Shown: piece by piece, positions 16,132-24,929 of the stretch | Numbering within the stretch: position 1 is the first letter of the stretch | Layout: each line of letters opens with the position of its first letter | Assembly (NCBI GenBank): GCA_947573485.1 | Contig: CANPGB010000002.1 | Coordinates: forward strand, 62,001 to 126,000 | DNA length: 64,000 bases | Direction: 5' to 3' | Origin: an uncultured Porphyromonadaceae bacterium | Lineage (GTDB): Bacteria > Bacteroidota > Bacteroidia > Bacteroidales > Muribaculaceae | Made by a program: the position numbers and the translations under genes | Notes under the pieces: generated by a model | The model's input: only the letters and a program-made list of their open reading frames with translations | Told to the model about the DNA's origin: nothing | Databases searched by the model: none

Positions 16132-18155
16132 TTTTGCAAGGCTTTTTCTATAATTGAATCGGAGGCTATGTTAGGCAGGGTTACGGTCAGACCGGGAGTG
16201 CGGTCCATTTCGCGGCGTATGGCGTCGCCTGCGCCCTTGTTGCGGGCCCAGGCTCGGCGGGCGATGCCGTTGTTCACGTCCCAGAGGAGCATTGAGCTTA
16301 TGCGGCGTGCGGCCTCGGCAGAGCCGTCGATAACCATGCCGAAGCCACCGTTGATAACTTCGCCCCAGCCTACACCGCCGCCATTGTGGATAGATACCCA
16401 CGTGGCACCGCGGAACGAGTCGCCGATAACGTTGTGCACGGCCATATCGGCAGTAAACTGCGAGCCGTCGTAGATATTCGAGGTTTCGCGATAGGGCGAG
16501 TCGGTGCCCGAGACGTCGTGGTGGTCGCGGCCAAGCACAATCGGAGCCGAAATCTCGCCCTTGGCGATAGCTTCGTTGAAAGCGAGGGCAATCTTGGCAC
16601 GGCCTTCGGCATCAGCGTAAAGGATTCGGGCCTGCGAACCCACAACAAGGCGGTTGCGGCCTGCCTCCTTAATCCAGTGGATATTGTCGGCAAGTTGCCC
16701 CTTGATGTCGTCGGGAGCATCGGCCATAATCTCCTCAAGCACGCGTGCGGCTATGCGGTCGGTGGCCTCAAGGTCGGCGGGGTCGCACGAGGTGCACACC
16801 CAGCGGAAGGGGCCGAAGCCGTAGTCGAAGAAGAGCGGGCCCATAATATCCTGCACATACGAGGGGTAGCGGAACGAGCCGTCGGGGAGCAGCACATCAG
16901 CGCCTGCGCGCGATGACTCCAGCAGGAAGGCGTTGCCATAGTCGAAGAAGTACATACCTTTGGCAGTGAGCTTATTGATAGCTGCTACCTGGCGGCGGAG
17001 AGACTCCTGCACACGGCGTTTGAACTCCTCGCTGTCGTCGGCCATCATAGCCTTGGCCTCCTCGAAGCTAAGGCCTGCGGGGTAGTAACCTCCGGCCCAG
17101 GGATTATGCAGCGAGGTCTGGTCGGAACCGAGTTCCACTTCCACACCTTCCTCGGCGAGGCGTTCCCAGAGGTCAACAACATTGCCTTGGTAAGCGAGCG
17201 ACACGGCCTCACGCTTTGCGCGGGCATCGAGGGCACGTTTCAGGAGAGCGTCGAGGTCGGTATACACCTCATCGACCCAGCCTTGCGAGCGGCGCTTTTC
17301 AACGGCGTCGGGGTTAATTTCTGCAACAATAGTCACAACTCCGGCAATATTGCCTGCCTTGGGCTGAGCGCCCGACATGCCGCCGAGACCGGCAGTAACA
17401 AAGAGCATGCCGCCGAGGTCAGTGCGACCGGGTTTGAGGTGACGGCGCCCGGCATTGAGCACCGTAATGGTAGTGCCGTGTACAATGCCCTGCGGCCCGA
17501 TATACATATATGAGCCTGCGGTCATCTGCCCATACTGGCTGACGCCAAGAGCATTGAAGCGCTCCCAATCGTCGGGTTTGGAGTAGTTGGGGATTACCAT
17601 ACCGTTGGTTACCACAACGCGGGGTGCGCCGGGGTGCGAGGGGAAGAGGCCGAGGGGATGACCTGAGTACATCACGAGGGTCTGCTCGTCGGTCATCTCA
17701 CTGAGGTAGCGCATGGTGAGCAGATACTGGGCCCAGTTCTGGAACACCGCGCCGTTGCCCCCGTAGGTTATGAGTTCGTGAGGATGCTGTGCAACCGCGG
17801 GGTCGAGGTTGTTCTGAATCATCATCATTATGGCAGCGGCCTGCTTCGACTTGGCCGGGTAGGCGTCGATAGGTCGGGCATACATATCGTAAGTCGGGCG
17901 GAAGCGGTACATATATATGCGCCCGTAGCGGCGGAGCTCATCGGCAAACTCGGGGGCGAGAGCCGCGTGCATATGCTCGGGGAAGTAGCGGAGTGCATTG
18001 CGCAGCGCCAGACGTTCCTCGGCGTCATTTAGTATTTTCTTGCGGCGCGGAGCGTGGTTCACGCTTGTATCGTAAGCACGGGCCTCGGGCAGCGTATCGG
18101 GAATACCTGCGGCGACGGCGCTGCGGAAAGCCTCGTCGGTAATAGCTTCTTTCAT
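16128..18155 (-). CDS. hutU: Urocanate hydratase HutU
   Basis: 675 residues, the long form usual in Bacteroidetes; adds water to urocanate to give imidazolonepropionate using tightly bound NAD+. Visible family segments are ITYGGNGAVFQNW near residue 105, MYSGHPLGLFPS, and the GGLGGMSGAQPKA nucleotide-binding loop near residue 215. The start overlaps the ftcD stop by 4 bases and the stop overlaps the hutH start by 4, so all are one polycistronic message. Confidence 0.96.
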   Translation of the reverse strand: MKEAITDEAFRSAVAAGIPDTLPEARAYDTSVNHAPRRKKILNDAEERLALRNALRYFPEHMHAALAPEFADELRRYGRIYMYRFRPTYDMYARPIDAYPAKSKQAAAIMMMIQNNLDPAVAQHPHELITYGGNGAVFQNWAQYLLTMRYLSEMTDEQTLVMYSGHPLGLFPSHPGAPRVVVTNGMVIPNYSKPDDWERFNALGVSQYGQMTAGSYMYIGPQGIVHGTTITVLNAGRRHLKPGRTDLGGMLFVTAGLGGMSGAQPKAGNIAGVVTIVAEINPDAVEKRRSQGWVDEVYTDLDALLKRALDARAKREAVSLAYQGNVVDLWERLAEEGVEVELGSDQTSLHNPWAGGYYPAGLSFEEAKAMMADDSEEFKRRVQESLRRQVAAINKLTAKGMYFFDYGNAFLLESSRAGADVLLPDGSFRYPSYVQDIMGPLFFDYGFGPFRWVCTSCDPADLEATDRIAARVLEEIMADAPDDIKGQLADNIHWIKEAGRNRLVVGSQARILYADAEGRAKIALAFNEAIAKGEISAPIVLGRDHHDVSGTDSPYRETSNIYDGSQFTADMAVHNVIGDSFRGATWVSIHNGGGVGWGEVINGGFGMVIDGSAEAARRISSMLLWDVNNGIARRAWARNKGAGDAIRREMDRTPGLTVTLPNIASDSIIEKALQK

Positions 18156-19858
18156 AACTTGATATGTGAATTGACGATTTGCAGAATATCGTTCTCGGCG
18201 ACTTCGGCGGCAGCCTCTATTATTTCGGCCTTGCGCACAAGTTCGGCTGCGGCTTCTTTGTCGGCAAGCCCTGCGGCGTTGATACGCACGTTGAGCCCGG
18301 CACCACGCACAGCGGCACGGGCGGCAAGAGCGCCTACACCGGCGTCGCTCGCCGATGCGGGGTTACCTTTCTCGGCAACGTCGCGGAGCACGGCAAAAGT
18401 CTCATATGCCGTTGCCATGGTTTGCAGAGGCACCTCGCAGGCATAGAGTGTGGCAGCCTCCATAGCCTCGGCGCGGGCTTTCTTCTCGGCCTCGGTGCCC
18501 TTGGGCATGCCGAATACGCCCATAATGCGGTTGAAAGCGGCAGTATCCTCGTCGACAAGATGAAGAAGTTCGCCCATGAGTTTCTGACCACGCTCGGCCA
18601 TATCGGAAAATTCTTCCCAACGGTCGTCCCACCCGGCTTTATGTGCCGAGAGATTCGCTACCATGGTACCAAGGGCAGCCCCGAGAGCACCCATGTAGGC
18701 CGAAATGGAGCCTCCGCCGGGAGCGGGCGATTCGGAAGCCGTCTCCTCGGCAAGCCCCCTGCAGGTGAGGTCGATGAGTTTGCGGCTACCCTCCTCTTCG
18801 GCGGCGAGCATATATTCCACAACCTTTTCAGCGGGGTCGAAAGGCTTGAGTTCGTCGAGACCCATAGACTTGACCGCGATGCGCACTATCTCGTGCTCGG
18901 GTATGCCGAGCGAGCGCTGCTGACGGGCAAGGAAGAAGCGGCCGGCATCGACAAGCGCACGTTTGGGCACAAGACCCACAATCTCGGTGCCGGTTACACG
19001 TATACCGCGCTTGCGGGCAGCCTCGCACACGGTGTCGAAAGCCACATGCAGAGGTGTGGTGGCAGAGTCTGTTATGTTCATCGACACCTGGGCGATGCCA
19101 TATTCATCTATATACCAGCCTATAGCCTTGGTGCCTTTGAGCAAGCCGGGAATCATCACGGGCTTGCCGTTAGCATCGGTCAGCGGTTTGCCTGTGAGCT
19201 TGCCGCCCTCGCGTGCCTGGCGTCCTTTCTCGCGCACATCGAAAGCGATGGCATTTGCACGGCGCGTCGAAGTGGTGTTGAGGTTGAAGTTTACGGCGAT
19301 GAGGAAATCGCGGGCACCCACGGCAGTGGCTCCGGTGCGGGCAGCAGCCTCGTCGAAAGGTCGGTCGCCGAAGTCGGCGCCCTTTCCGGGCTTGCCGAGC
19401 CTTTCAGCCAAGCCCTCGTATTCGCCTGCGCGGCACACGGCCAGATTCTTACGCTCAGGCGTAAAAGCGGCAGCCTCATAGCTGTAGACCGGAATACCGA
19501 GCTCATCGGCAATACGTTTGCCGAGCGCACGTGCCATTTCGGCACACTCCTCGAGCGTGACACCGGCTACCGGCACGAGAGGCAGCACATCGGTAGCACC
19601 CATGCGGGGGTGGGCGCCATGATGCCCGCGCATATCTATAAGCTCGGCAGCGCGTTTCACCGAACGGAACGCGGCCTCGACAACAGCCTCGGGCTCGCCC
19701 ACGAAAGTCACCACCGTGCGGTTGGTGGCCTCTCCCGGGTCGACGTCAAGCAGTTTTACACCGGCCACCGTTTCGATGGCATCGGTGATACTTTTTATCA
19801 CATCCTTGTCGCGCCCTTCGCTGAAGTTGGGCACACATTCTATAATTCGTTTTTCCAT
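18152..19858 (-). CDS. ftcD: Bifunctional glutamate formimidoyltransferase / formimidoyl-THF cyclodeaminase
   Basis: 568 residues. The N-terminal ~325 residues are the two-part formiminotransferase (starts KRIIECVPNFSEGRD, with RGHHGAHPRMGATDV near residue 80). The C-terminal ~220 are the helical cyclodeaminase (PAPGGGSISAYMGALGAALG near residue 380). The first domain moves the formimino group from formiminoglutamate to tetrahydrofolate, releasing glutamate; the second forms 5,10-methenyl-THF and ammonia. The fusion replaces separate ftcD and fchA genes. It is first in the hut unit, with a promoter-like element upstream. No hut regulator lies next to it. Confidence 0.95.
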   Translation of the reverse strand: MEKRIIECVPNFSEGRDKDVIKSITDAIETVAGVKLLDVDPGEATNRTVVTFVGEPEAVVEAAFRSVKRAAELIDMRGHHGAHPRMGATDVLPLVPVAGVTLEECAEMARALGKRIADELGIPVYSYEAAAFTPERKNLAVCRAGEYEGLAERLGKPGKGADFGDRPFDEAAARTGATAVGARDFLIAVNFNLNTTSTRRANAIAFDVREKGRQAREGGKLTGKPLTDANGKPVMIPGLLKGTKAIGWYIDEYGIAQVSMNITDSATTPLHVAFDTVCEAARKRGIRVTGTEIVGLVPKRALVDAGRFFLARQQRSLGIPEHEIVRIAVKSMGLDELKPFDPAEKVVEYMLAAEEEGSRKLIDLTCRGLAEETASESPAPGGGSISAYMGALGAALGTMVANLSAHKAGWDDRWEEFSDMAERGQKLMGELLHLVDEDTAAFNRIMGVFGMPKGTEAEKKARAEAMEAATLYACEVPLQTMATAYETFAVLRDVAEKGNPASASDAGVGALAARAAVRGAGLNVRINAAGLADKEAAAELVRKAEIIEAAAEVAENDILQIVNSHIKL

Positions 19859-19884
19859 TTAGATAAGGGTTAGCGTATCGCTCA

Positions 19885-19914
19885 CAAAAATACGGAAATT
19901 TTTCGGTAACCAAA
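19885..19914 (-). promoter_or_regulatory. Probable hut operon promoter
   Basis: On the minus strand, TTTG (19914-19911), 18 bases, TATTTTTG (19892-19885), 26 bases ahead of the ftcD start. The boxes match; the spacing is one base shorter than the usual 19-21. The remaining gap to 20114 shows no gene. Confidence 0.5.
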
Positions 19915-20114
19915 CACTGAGCCCTCAAAATTTTGCAAAAAGAAAGCAACGCCCACGGCGCCCCGCAATTTACCCGCATCTGACAGTGGAGTAGAGTCCA
20001 CGCTAATTCTTCGCGGTCATGGAACATATTCTTTTACCCTACCACAAAGTTTAGTATTTATGAATACAGAGCAGCTGCGGGGAATCCTCATATAGTTTAA
20101 AGACTTGTCAATAT

Positions 20115-20894
20115 TCAATTCAGGAGTTTTCTTATCTCATTTTTAAGACGCTTTAAATCTTCCTCGTCCAAAAAGGCACCCGATTCATTCAGACAAATTA
20201 CACCATTTTTATCAATAAGAATAGTCAAGGGGATTCCACCTTTGGTTAACTTATCAGCAAGTTTGCCATTTTTATCGCGGACCGTGGCATACTTTAGCCA
20301 CTCCAACTCCATACCCGCAGCTGTAGTAAAGAATTTGTCGAGTTCCTCTTTGTCGTGGTTAACGCTTACAGGCAGAAAAGTAAAATCTTCGTCTGCGGCA
20401 AATTCTTTAATGACAGACAACAAATAATCGGACTTCAGTTCTTCTATACAAGGGCCGCACCATGTAGCCCAAAAGTTCAGCAATACGACCTTTCCTTTCA
20501 AATCGTCAACTGAGCATGCGTTACCGTCGGCAGCCGCAATGTATTTTTCGGACACGAAATCCGGTAATTTATCTCCAACTCTTAAGATGGCCGACTCTAC
20601 GCGGTAGACCCCCATTATCGAGTCGATAATGGCAATCTCTTCATCAGACTTTCTAAGCACAAGAACTCTGCCGGGCTGGCTGATACTGTCGACACGGGCA
20701 TAAATCCCCGGGGTGAGGATATACGTTATCGAATCACCTGGCGACCAAACTTCTGTCCCCCTAACCAAGGTACTATCCACACCCATATAATCGAGCCGAC
20801 TCACTTCAATTTCACCGATAAAAAATCTTTCAATATCAGCATGAGCCAATAAAGAAATCGCCAATAACGACAGTACCGCTATATATTTTTTCAT
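20115..20894 (-). CDS. TlpA-like periplasmic thioredoxin-fold protein
   Basis: About 259 residues with a signal peptide (MKKYIAVLSLLAISLLAHA), an N-terminal ~100-residue domain of unknown role, and a C-terminal TlpA/ResA-type thioredoxin domain with the redox pair in NFWATWCGPC and the cis-Pro loop GGIPLTILID. It would reduce or exchange disulfides in the periplasm. I start at 20894 rather than seven codons earlier, because the earlier ATG falls inside a TAATTTTG-type box (20920-20913, minus) that looks like the promoter. It is a single gene between the hut operon and the mobile element. Confidence 0.8.
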   Translation of the reverse strand: MKKYIAVLSLLAISLLAHADIERFFIGEIEVSRLDYMGVDSTLVRGTEVWSPGDSITYILTPGIYARVDSISQPGRVLVLRKSDEEIAIIDSIMGVYRVESAILRVGDKLPDFVSEKYIAAADGNACSVDDLKGKVVLLNFWATWCGPCIEELKSDYLLSVIKEFAADEDFTFLPVSVNHDKEELDKFFTTAAGMELEWLKYATVRDKNGKLADKLTKGGIPLTILIDKNGVICLNESGAFLDEEDLKRLKNEIRKLLN

Positions 20895-21075
20895 CCCGTT
20901 TATCATATTTGGCAAAATTAGTTATTTTCTGACTCACTACAGCCATAACAAGCCTCTTTTTTCAAGCAATCAAGCGTCTATGCCCATTATATTTATTTAA
21001 AGAAACAGAGAAATTCTCGACTTACCGCAATTTCGACCGTCAGGCGCCTTCTTATAGCTAAACCGCCCAGGTTCG

Positions 21076-21107
21076 TTTGGCGTTTTAATTTTAAATCACT
21101 AACTTTG
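21076..21107 (+). promoter_or_regulatory. Consensus promoter before a small degenerate gene
   Basis: TTTG (21076-21079), 20 bases, TAACTTTG (21100-21107): a perfect match in boxes and spacing, 32 bases before the ATG of the degenerate gene at 21140. Confidence 0.7.
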
Positions 21108-21139
21108 CATAAGCGCTAAAAATAAAACACTTACTGATT

Positions 21140-21350
21140 ATGACCCAGATTACTGTTTCAATAGAGGATCCGGGATGCTGCTTGATATAACGGGATGTTT
21201 CGTGATATAAAAAAAGCCATCAGCATGATTCGCGGCGTCGTTTCGGTCAAAGCCGAGCGAACTAAAATTAATGCCACGACTGCAGCAGCGATAAAAGAAG
21301 CGAAAGAAGGTGGAAGCATTTATTGTGGCTCATTTATTATAAGAGAATAA
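21140..21350 (+). pseudogene. Degenerate small antitoxin-like gene
   Basis: The frame opens MTQITVSIEDPG and stops after ~15 codons. A later frame reads DIKKAISMIRGVVSVKAER and ends in a Lys/Ala-rich tail at a TAA. The break coincides with an imperfect 20-bp tandem duplication (CGGGATGNTNCNTGATATAA-type unit at about 21171-21210) that shifts the frame. Without it the two parts would join as one ~63-residue protein similar to small antitoxin-like proteins of Bacteroidales. That assignment is by resemblance only. No toxin partner follows; the mobile element begins soon after. Confidence 0.5.
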
Positions 21351-21378
21351 CAGCAAATCTCGACGATGCTTAAGTTAA

Positions 21379-21555
21379 GCAACACAAGGCCGCAAAAGAC
21401 TGCTTAAAGCAGCAATTTCAATGGCATTTTTTTGACTCCATAGAGCTGTATCGGGAGCTTAAAAAAGTGCTGAGGCTGTATATTAAACATCCTCAGCACT
21501 TTACAAAGATGAGCGGCAAACGAGGCTCGAACTCGCGACCCTCAGCTTGGGAAGC
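21379..21555. repeat. Left attachment-site repeat (attL), with 3' fragment of tRNA-Gly
   Basis: Direct repeat of 41896-42075. The last 95 bases (21461-21555) match 41981-42075 with one mismatch; further left the two copies are alignable but diverged. 21512-21555 is identical to the 3' 44 nt of the tRNA-Gly gene (discriminator to anticodon loop). Identity stops exactly after GGGAAGC, marking the crossover limit on this side. Confidence 0.85.
21461..21502 (-). terminator. Duplicated tRNA-Gly terminator in attL
   Basis: Perfect 12-bp stem AAAGTGCTGAGG / CCTCAGCACTTT with an A-run on the plus strand, i.e. a T-run after the stem on the minus strand. It is the displaced original of 41981-42022. 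Confidence 0.75.
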
Positions 21556-21859
21556 CTTTTAAAAGCCTTGTAAAGTATTGATTTATAATTAATTGCAATT
21601 TAACATTTTATTACTTGCACAGATTTACAAAATTTAACTCTCTGACGGACTTAAATTATACCGTTTGAGTGCTGGCGCTGGTGGCACTTGACTCTTGCTC
21701 GCCACCTTATTCTGCGGCGCACCACCCGAAAGCACAAATGCACGTAGAGGCTATTTACAACGCCGTGAGCGCGTCGAAATATTCAAGGTAGAGAGTTTGC
21801 CACCCCGCCATTTTCCGTGCGCTGAGCGCGATTTTTACATACACTTGGGGCGAAAGATT
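21556..21859. other. Element left end without a recognisable gene
   Basis: About 300 bases between attL and the first cargo gene. The first ~110 bases are very AT-rich, the rest mixed. Short frames exist but none has protein-like features. I see no promoter match or RNA here. The AT-rich part could hold integrase arm or excisionase sites (inference from position only). Confidence 0.5.
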
Positions 21860-22120
21860 TTATCGGCGGATAAACTCCCACCAATTGCGAGGCATCCACC
21901 CCTGTCGGTTCTCCGAAATCTCTGTCAGAAAAAAACGCTGACCTGGATATGCAGAGATTATCCGCTTGGACAATAAATCGGCAGAGTTCGGCGATTCTAT
22001 GAAAAGCGACCCCTCGAAGGCTACCGAAACATCAATGATTCCTTCAATGCGTCTTATTGCCCGCGCTGCCTCATCTCGACTTCCGAACCAATCATCGAAT
22101 ATCAACAGGTACTTTCTCAT
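21860..22120 (-). CDS. Small protein of unknown function, element cargo
   Basis: 86 residues (MRKYLLIFDDWFGSRDEAAR at the start), no signal peptide or membrane segment. It shows alternating beta/alpha character: an opening KYLLIF strand and a SLFIESP strand. I do not recognise the family. Its start overlaps the stop of the 152-residue gene upstream by 4 bases (minus strand), so the two are translationally coupled. Composition is AT-rich like the rest of this cargo block. Confidence 0.65.
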   Translation of the reverse strand: MRKYLLIFDDWFGSRDEAARAIRRIEGIIDVSVAFEGSLFIESPNSADLLSKRIISAYPGQRFFLTEISENRQGWMPRNWWEFIRR

Positions 22121-22575
22121 GCTTTAAATATTCTATTTTTGCACACCGTCAATTCTGTCGTCAACGCATTGTACGCGGAGCCGGTATAATTGTCAAGAAC
22201 TTCTCGATATTTATTTTCAGCATTAACATCCGCTGCCTGACGTACGAAGCCGGGATAGCCGGTTACAGATTCTGCAAGCAGCTTGCAATAGGACGCAGCA
22301 TTTCTCGCCGCGACATTCTTCTCAGAGACATCCTCAGCCTCAAGTAATAAATCCATAATAAGCATGAAAGCCTTGAGAGCATCATTTGCAGCGCGACTCT
22401 CTTGCTCTGAATCAAATTGTTCTTCGGTCATCTCAATCTCGCCGGCCGAGAGACCTGCTGAGTTATTTAGCGTTCCTATAACGCCGTCTCCCAAAGCAGT
22501 TATCTTCTGCATTTGAAGTCTGCTTATAAGAATCGAGATTTCCAGCATCTTTGAGATGGTGTCCTTAATACACAT
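22117..22575 (-). CDS. Helical protein of unknown function, element cargo
   Basis: 152 residues, predicted mostly alpha-helical with an acidic middle (GEIEMTEEQFDSEQESRAAN) and no signal peptide. Cysteines are few and scattered. It sits between a membrane coiled-coil protein (26 bases upstream) and an 86-residue protein with which it overlaps by 4 bases. The three probably form one operon with a shared role. No known domain is recognised. Confidence 0.65.
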   Translation of the reverse strand: MCIKDTISKMLEISILISRLQMQKITALGDGVIGTLNNSAGLSAGEIEMTEEQFDSEQESRAANDALKAFMLIMDLLLEAEDVSEKNVAARNAASYCKLLAESVTGYPGFVRQAADVNAENKYREVLDNYTGSAYNALTTELTVCKNRIFKA

Positions 22576-22601
22576 AACTTGGGCGTTTTACAAACATACA
22601 C

Positions 22602-23378
22602 TTACTTAACATCTCTCTTTTCAGATTGTTGAGCACCAAGTTCGGGCTCTTGAACGGCTGAGGTTCCGAAACTTGCCGCCGCCATAATTTCATGCATCTT
22701 TTTCTGAAGCTCGACAAATTGCTGAGGAGTATTCTGTAGCTCTTTGTTGTACTTCTGAACCTGTGCGTTAAAATTACGGCTTTCAGTCTTGATGCGTTCC
22801 TCAAACTCATCGGTCTGACGCTTAACCGCCGCTTTCATATTTTCGATTGCAGCTTTTACTTCATCCTCAAGTTCTATAGATTTCTTGCGGGCGTTCAGAT
22901 GAATCTCATCTATCCTCTGCAACGATTCGCGCCCTTGCTTCTGCAGCTCATCTATCTTGAACATCGAGTATATCGAGAATACAAGAAAGACAATCATCAG
23001 AACGGAAGCCCATATTGTGAGCAGGCTGAAATTGCTGTCACTGTGCACCTGCTGCAATCTCAAACTGTCATCTATCGATTGCAGATGACCACTCAACATT
23101 TCTTTCACATCCCTGAAGACAACTACACTGTCGCTTTCCGCGACCGTCGGCACTGAGTCAAGCTGACATAGTAGAACTTGATGCGCCTGTAAAATCAACT
23201 CTTGCGAAGCTTTATGCTCATTTCTGTAGCTGGCAAAGAAGAACGCGACAACGAGCATTATAGCCACAAGGCAAGCGAGAAAACCATATCGGTTAGCAAG
23301 ATAACCGCAGCTATCCTTGTAATAGGCACATTTGCAGTTCTCCTTGCCTGGCTGTTTTTCTTTATTGTTGTCTTTCAT
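22602..23378 (-). CDS. Two-helix membrane protein with long cytoplasmic-type coiled coil
   Basis: 258 residues from the ATG at 23378; the in-frame start 36 bases earlier adds an unlikely prefix. A first membrane helix lies at ~residues 33-52 (LACLVAIMLVVAFFF), then ~75 residues of soluble loop, a second helix at ~120-140 (IWASVLMIVFLVFSIYSMF), and a ~100-residue charged coiled coil. Such architecture fits a membrane sensor or anchor. It is first of a three-gene unit next to attL, a typical place for accessory or defence cargo, but no known defence family is recognised. A phage spanin/holin-type function is a weaker alternative. Confidence 0.65.
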   Translation of the reverse strand: MKDNNKEKQPGKENCKCAYYKDSCGYLANRYGFLACLVAIMLVVAFFFASYRNEHKASQELILQAHQVLLCQLDSVPTVAESDSVVVFRDVKEMLSGHLQSIDDSLRLQQVHSDSNFSLLTIWASVLMIVFLVFSIYSMFKIDELQKQGRESLQRIDEIHLNARKKSIELEDEVKAAIENMKAAVKRQTDEFEERIKTESRNFNAQVQKYNKELQNTPQQFVELQKKMHEIMAAASFGTSAVQEPELGAQQSEKRDVK

Positions 23379-23444
23379 GTTTCTGCAAAGATATAAAATA
23401 TCGATAATAAACACAATCGGTAAAGTGAGATAACTAAGTTTCTT

Positions 23445-23717
23445 TCAGTGGCACACCTTACAGGGGCGGCGGTTCACTGACGACGCCGGGAGTTTCTTTA
23501 TCGAGCCACTGCACTTTTTGAGACCCCGGCAGTTGGGTGTCGAGTGATACACCTTTGCCTTTGGCCCCGTGCAGATATACACCCAGCCACCCGTGGCGGC
23601 CTCTGTCGTGACGCACGAGCTGCTCATCACAAGCATGAGCATGGCCGCCATACACGCGCCCACAGTACGAGGGAGGCCTCTGTTGAACGGTTCAAATTTA
23701 CTATTGCTACTTGACAT
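23445..23717 (-). CDS. Small lipoprotein with Cys-rich C-terminal domain
   Basis: 90 residues. A membrane-spanning signal region ends in MSSSC, a plausible lipobox; an alternative start is the Met at residue 24 (MAAMLMLVM). The C-terminal half (VYHSTPNCRGLKKCSG then RRPCKVC) is the short domain with one C..C and one CxxC pair that recurs in many Bacteroidetes proteins and resembles zinc-binding folds. The function is unknown. It is common on mobile elements of this group. Confidence 0.65.
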   Translation of the reverse strand: MSSSNSKFEPFNRGLPRTVGACMAAMLMLVMSSSCVTTEAATGGWVYICTGPKAKVYHSTPNCRGLKKCSGSIKKLPASSVNRRPCKVCH

Positions 23718-23793
23718 CGTATAGTATATTTTCGTTATTAAAACTATCAGATTGCTAAATCAACGCAGTTTCTCATTTGATAAACAAATGCAG

Positions 23794-24213
23794 TCATTTT
23801 GCTTTGTCCAACTCTTTCGCATCTAGATATGCCGTCAGTGCCAGTAATAAAAAAGACGGTAACAGAGAAAGGGAAAAGCTCAATTTTGAAGGGTCAACGA
23901 GCGACACAAGAAATGCAATCGCGATAATAAATATAAGAAACAGAAATGGGCTAAAATCCTTTCTGTTTCGAGCAAGTACATAGGAACTACCTAACACCGC
24001 CCAAAACCATAGCACCACAAAGAATATAGATAAATCATCTATCGCCTTTTGGACGCAGATTCCAAGTTCTCCGTCTGCAAAAATTTTCAAACAATCATCC
24101 CACTCACAATGATGATTCTTTTTAAGAAAAAATATTGGCATTATAGTTGTTGCATATATCAATGCAGCCAAACGCTTTCCTATGACCTTATTCATTTCTA
24201 CTTTATCTTTCAC
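23794..24213 (-). CDS. Small multi-pass membrane protein of unknown function
   Basis: 139 residues with about four hydrophobic helices (AALIYATTIMPIFFL; FFVVLWFWAVLGSSYVL; FLFLIFIIAIAFLVSLV; LLPSFLLLALTAYL). The loop between the first two carries several Cys and His (HHCEWDDC then GELGICVQ). No family is recognised. AT-rich cargo like its neighbours. Starts at 24213 or at the Met six codons later. Confidence 0.6.
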   Translation of the reverse strand: MKDKVEMNKVIGKRLAALIYATTIMPIFFLKKNHHCEWDDCLKIFADGELGICVQKAIDDLSIFFVVLWFWAVLGSSYVLARNRKDFSPFLFLIFIIAIAFLVSLVDPSKLSFSLSLLPSFLLLALTAYLDAKELDKAK

Positions 24214-24233
24214 ATATCAATCAAACGTGATAT

Positions 24234-24425
24234 TCATATCTCGTCTTTTTCATTGTAAGGCCCAAAATCACTAACATGGTCGTATCCAAAGCAACTCCAC
24301 AGAACATGAAGGGCGCGCTCCTTGCTTGTTCCATAGGGAATGCCACAGACCGATGTCACTTCACTCTGCGCAAAACCGGCTAAGGATATGGAGAGAGCTA
24401 AAAGAGTCAGGTATATATGTTTCAT
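24234..24425 (-). CDS. Short secreted protein, probably truncated
   Basis: 63 residues with a clean signal peptide (MKHIYLTLLALSISLAGFAQ) and then SVCGIPYGTSKERALHVL. The start resembles larger secreted Bacteroidales proteins in which a CGxPxG segment follows the signal, and those continue much further. This copy stops soon after, so it may be the stub of such a gene. Its start overlaps the stop of the XRE repressor gene by 4 bases on the same strand. Confidence 0.55.
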   Translation of the reverse strand: MKHIYLTLLALSISLAGFAQSEVTSVCGIPYGTSKERALHVLWSCFGYDHVSDFGPYNEKDEI

Positions 24426-24865
24426 TTCCCTTTCTCTTTCATTAGGTTAATAATCTCCGCGCGGGCTTCGAGAAGTTCCTGTTGCAGCTGGCGAACCTGC
24501 TGCTCAAGTTCTTCATAGGTAGGTGTGTTTACTTTATTTTCAACATGAGCATGTTCGGCAGCAACAGCAGGAGAAGCCGCGGGAGTGTTCGACATATCGT
24601 TCTTAATCTCTACTTTCCCAAGATTTTTTCCAACTCCACCAGGCACATGATACTCTTCTGTAATTCTTTCCTCAAAAAAATAGGAAATTGGCACACATAA
24701 AACATCGGCTATCTTTTCAAGCGTGTCAATTTTAGTTGAGTTGGTGCGACACATTACGTGTATCTGATTCTCTTTTAAGCCAACCTTATCTGCCAATTCT
24801 CGAATTGAGAGCTCTCGCAATTCAGCCAACTCTTTAATTTTCTGCAAATTAACCATTTTCTTCAC
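24422..24865 (-). CDS. XRE-family repressor with C-terminal coiled coil
   Basis: 147 residues. Residues ~5-60 form a helix-turn-helix of the Cro/CI type (ELSIRELADKVGLKENQIHV, recognition helix around NQIHVMCR), followed by a Pro/Ala linker and a ~35-residue coiled coil (YEELEQQVRQLQQELLEARA) for dimerisation. It probably binds the palindromic control region directly upstream, which lies between it and the divergent early gene at 24976, giving a lysogeny-type switch (inference). Start 24865; a Met three codons later is also possible. Confidence 0.8.
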   Translation of the reverse strand: MKKMVNLQKIKELAELRELSIRELADKVGLKENQIHVMCRTNSTKIDTLEKIADVLCVPISYFFEERITEEYHVPGGVGKNLGKVEIKNDMSNTPAASPAVAAEHAHVENKVNTPTYEELEQQVRQLQQELLEARAEIINLMKEKGK

Positions 24866-24929
24866 TTTATTTAACTATTGTTTTAGCTTTTGTTAACTAT
24901 TATTTTATGATAGTGTATTGTTTCAGGAT

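Noticed and set aside
18179-19873. 564-codon plus-strand frame opposite ftcD
   Set aside because: Antisense shadow of a clear family gene.
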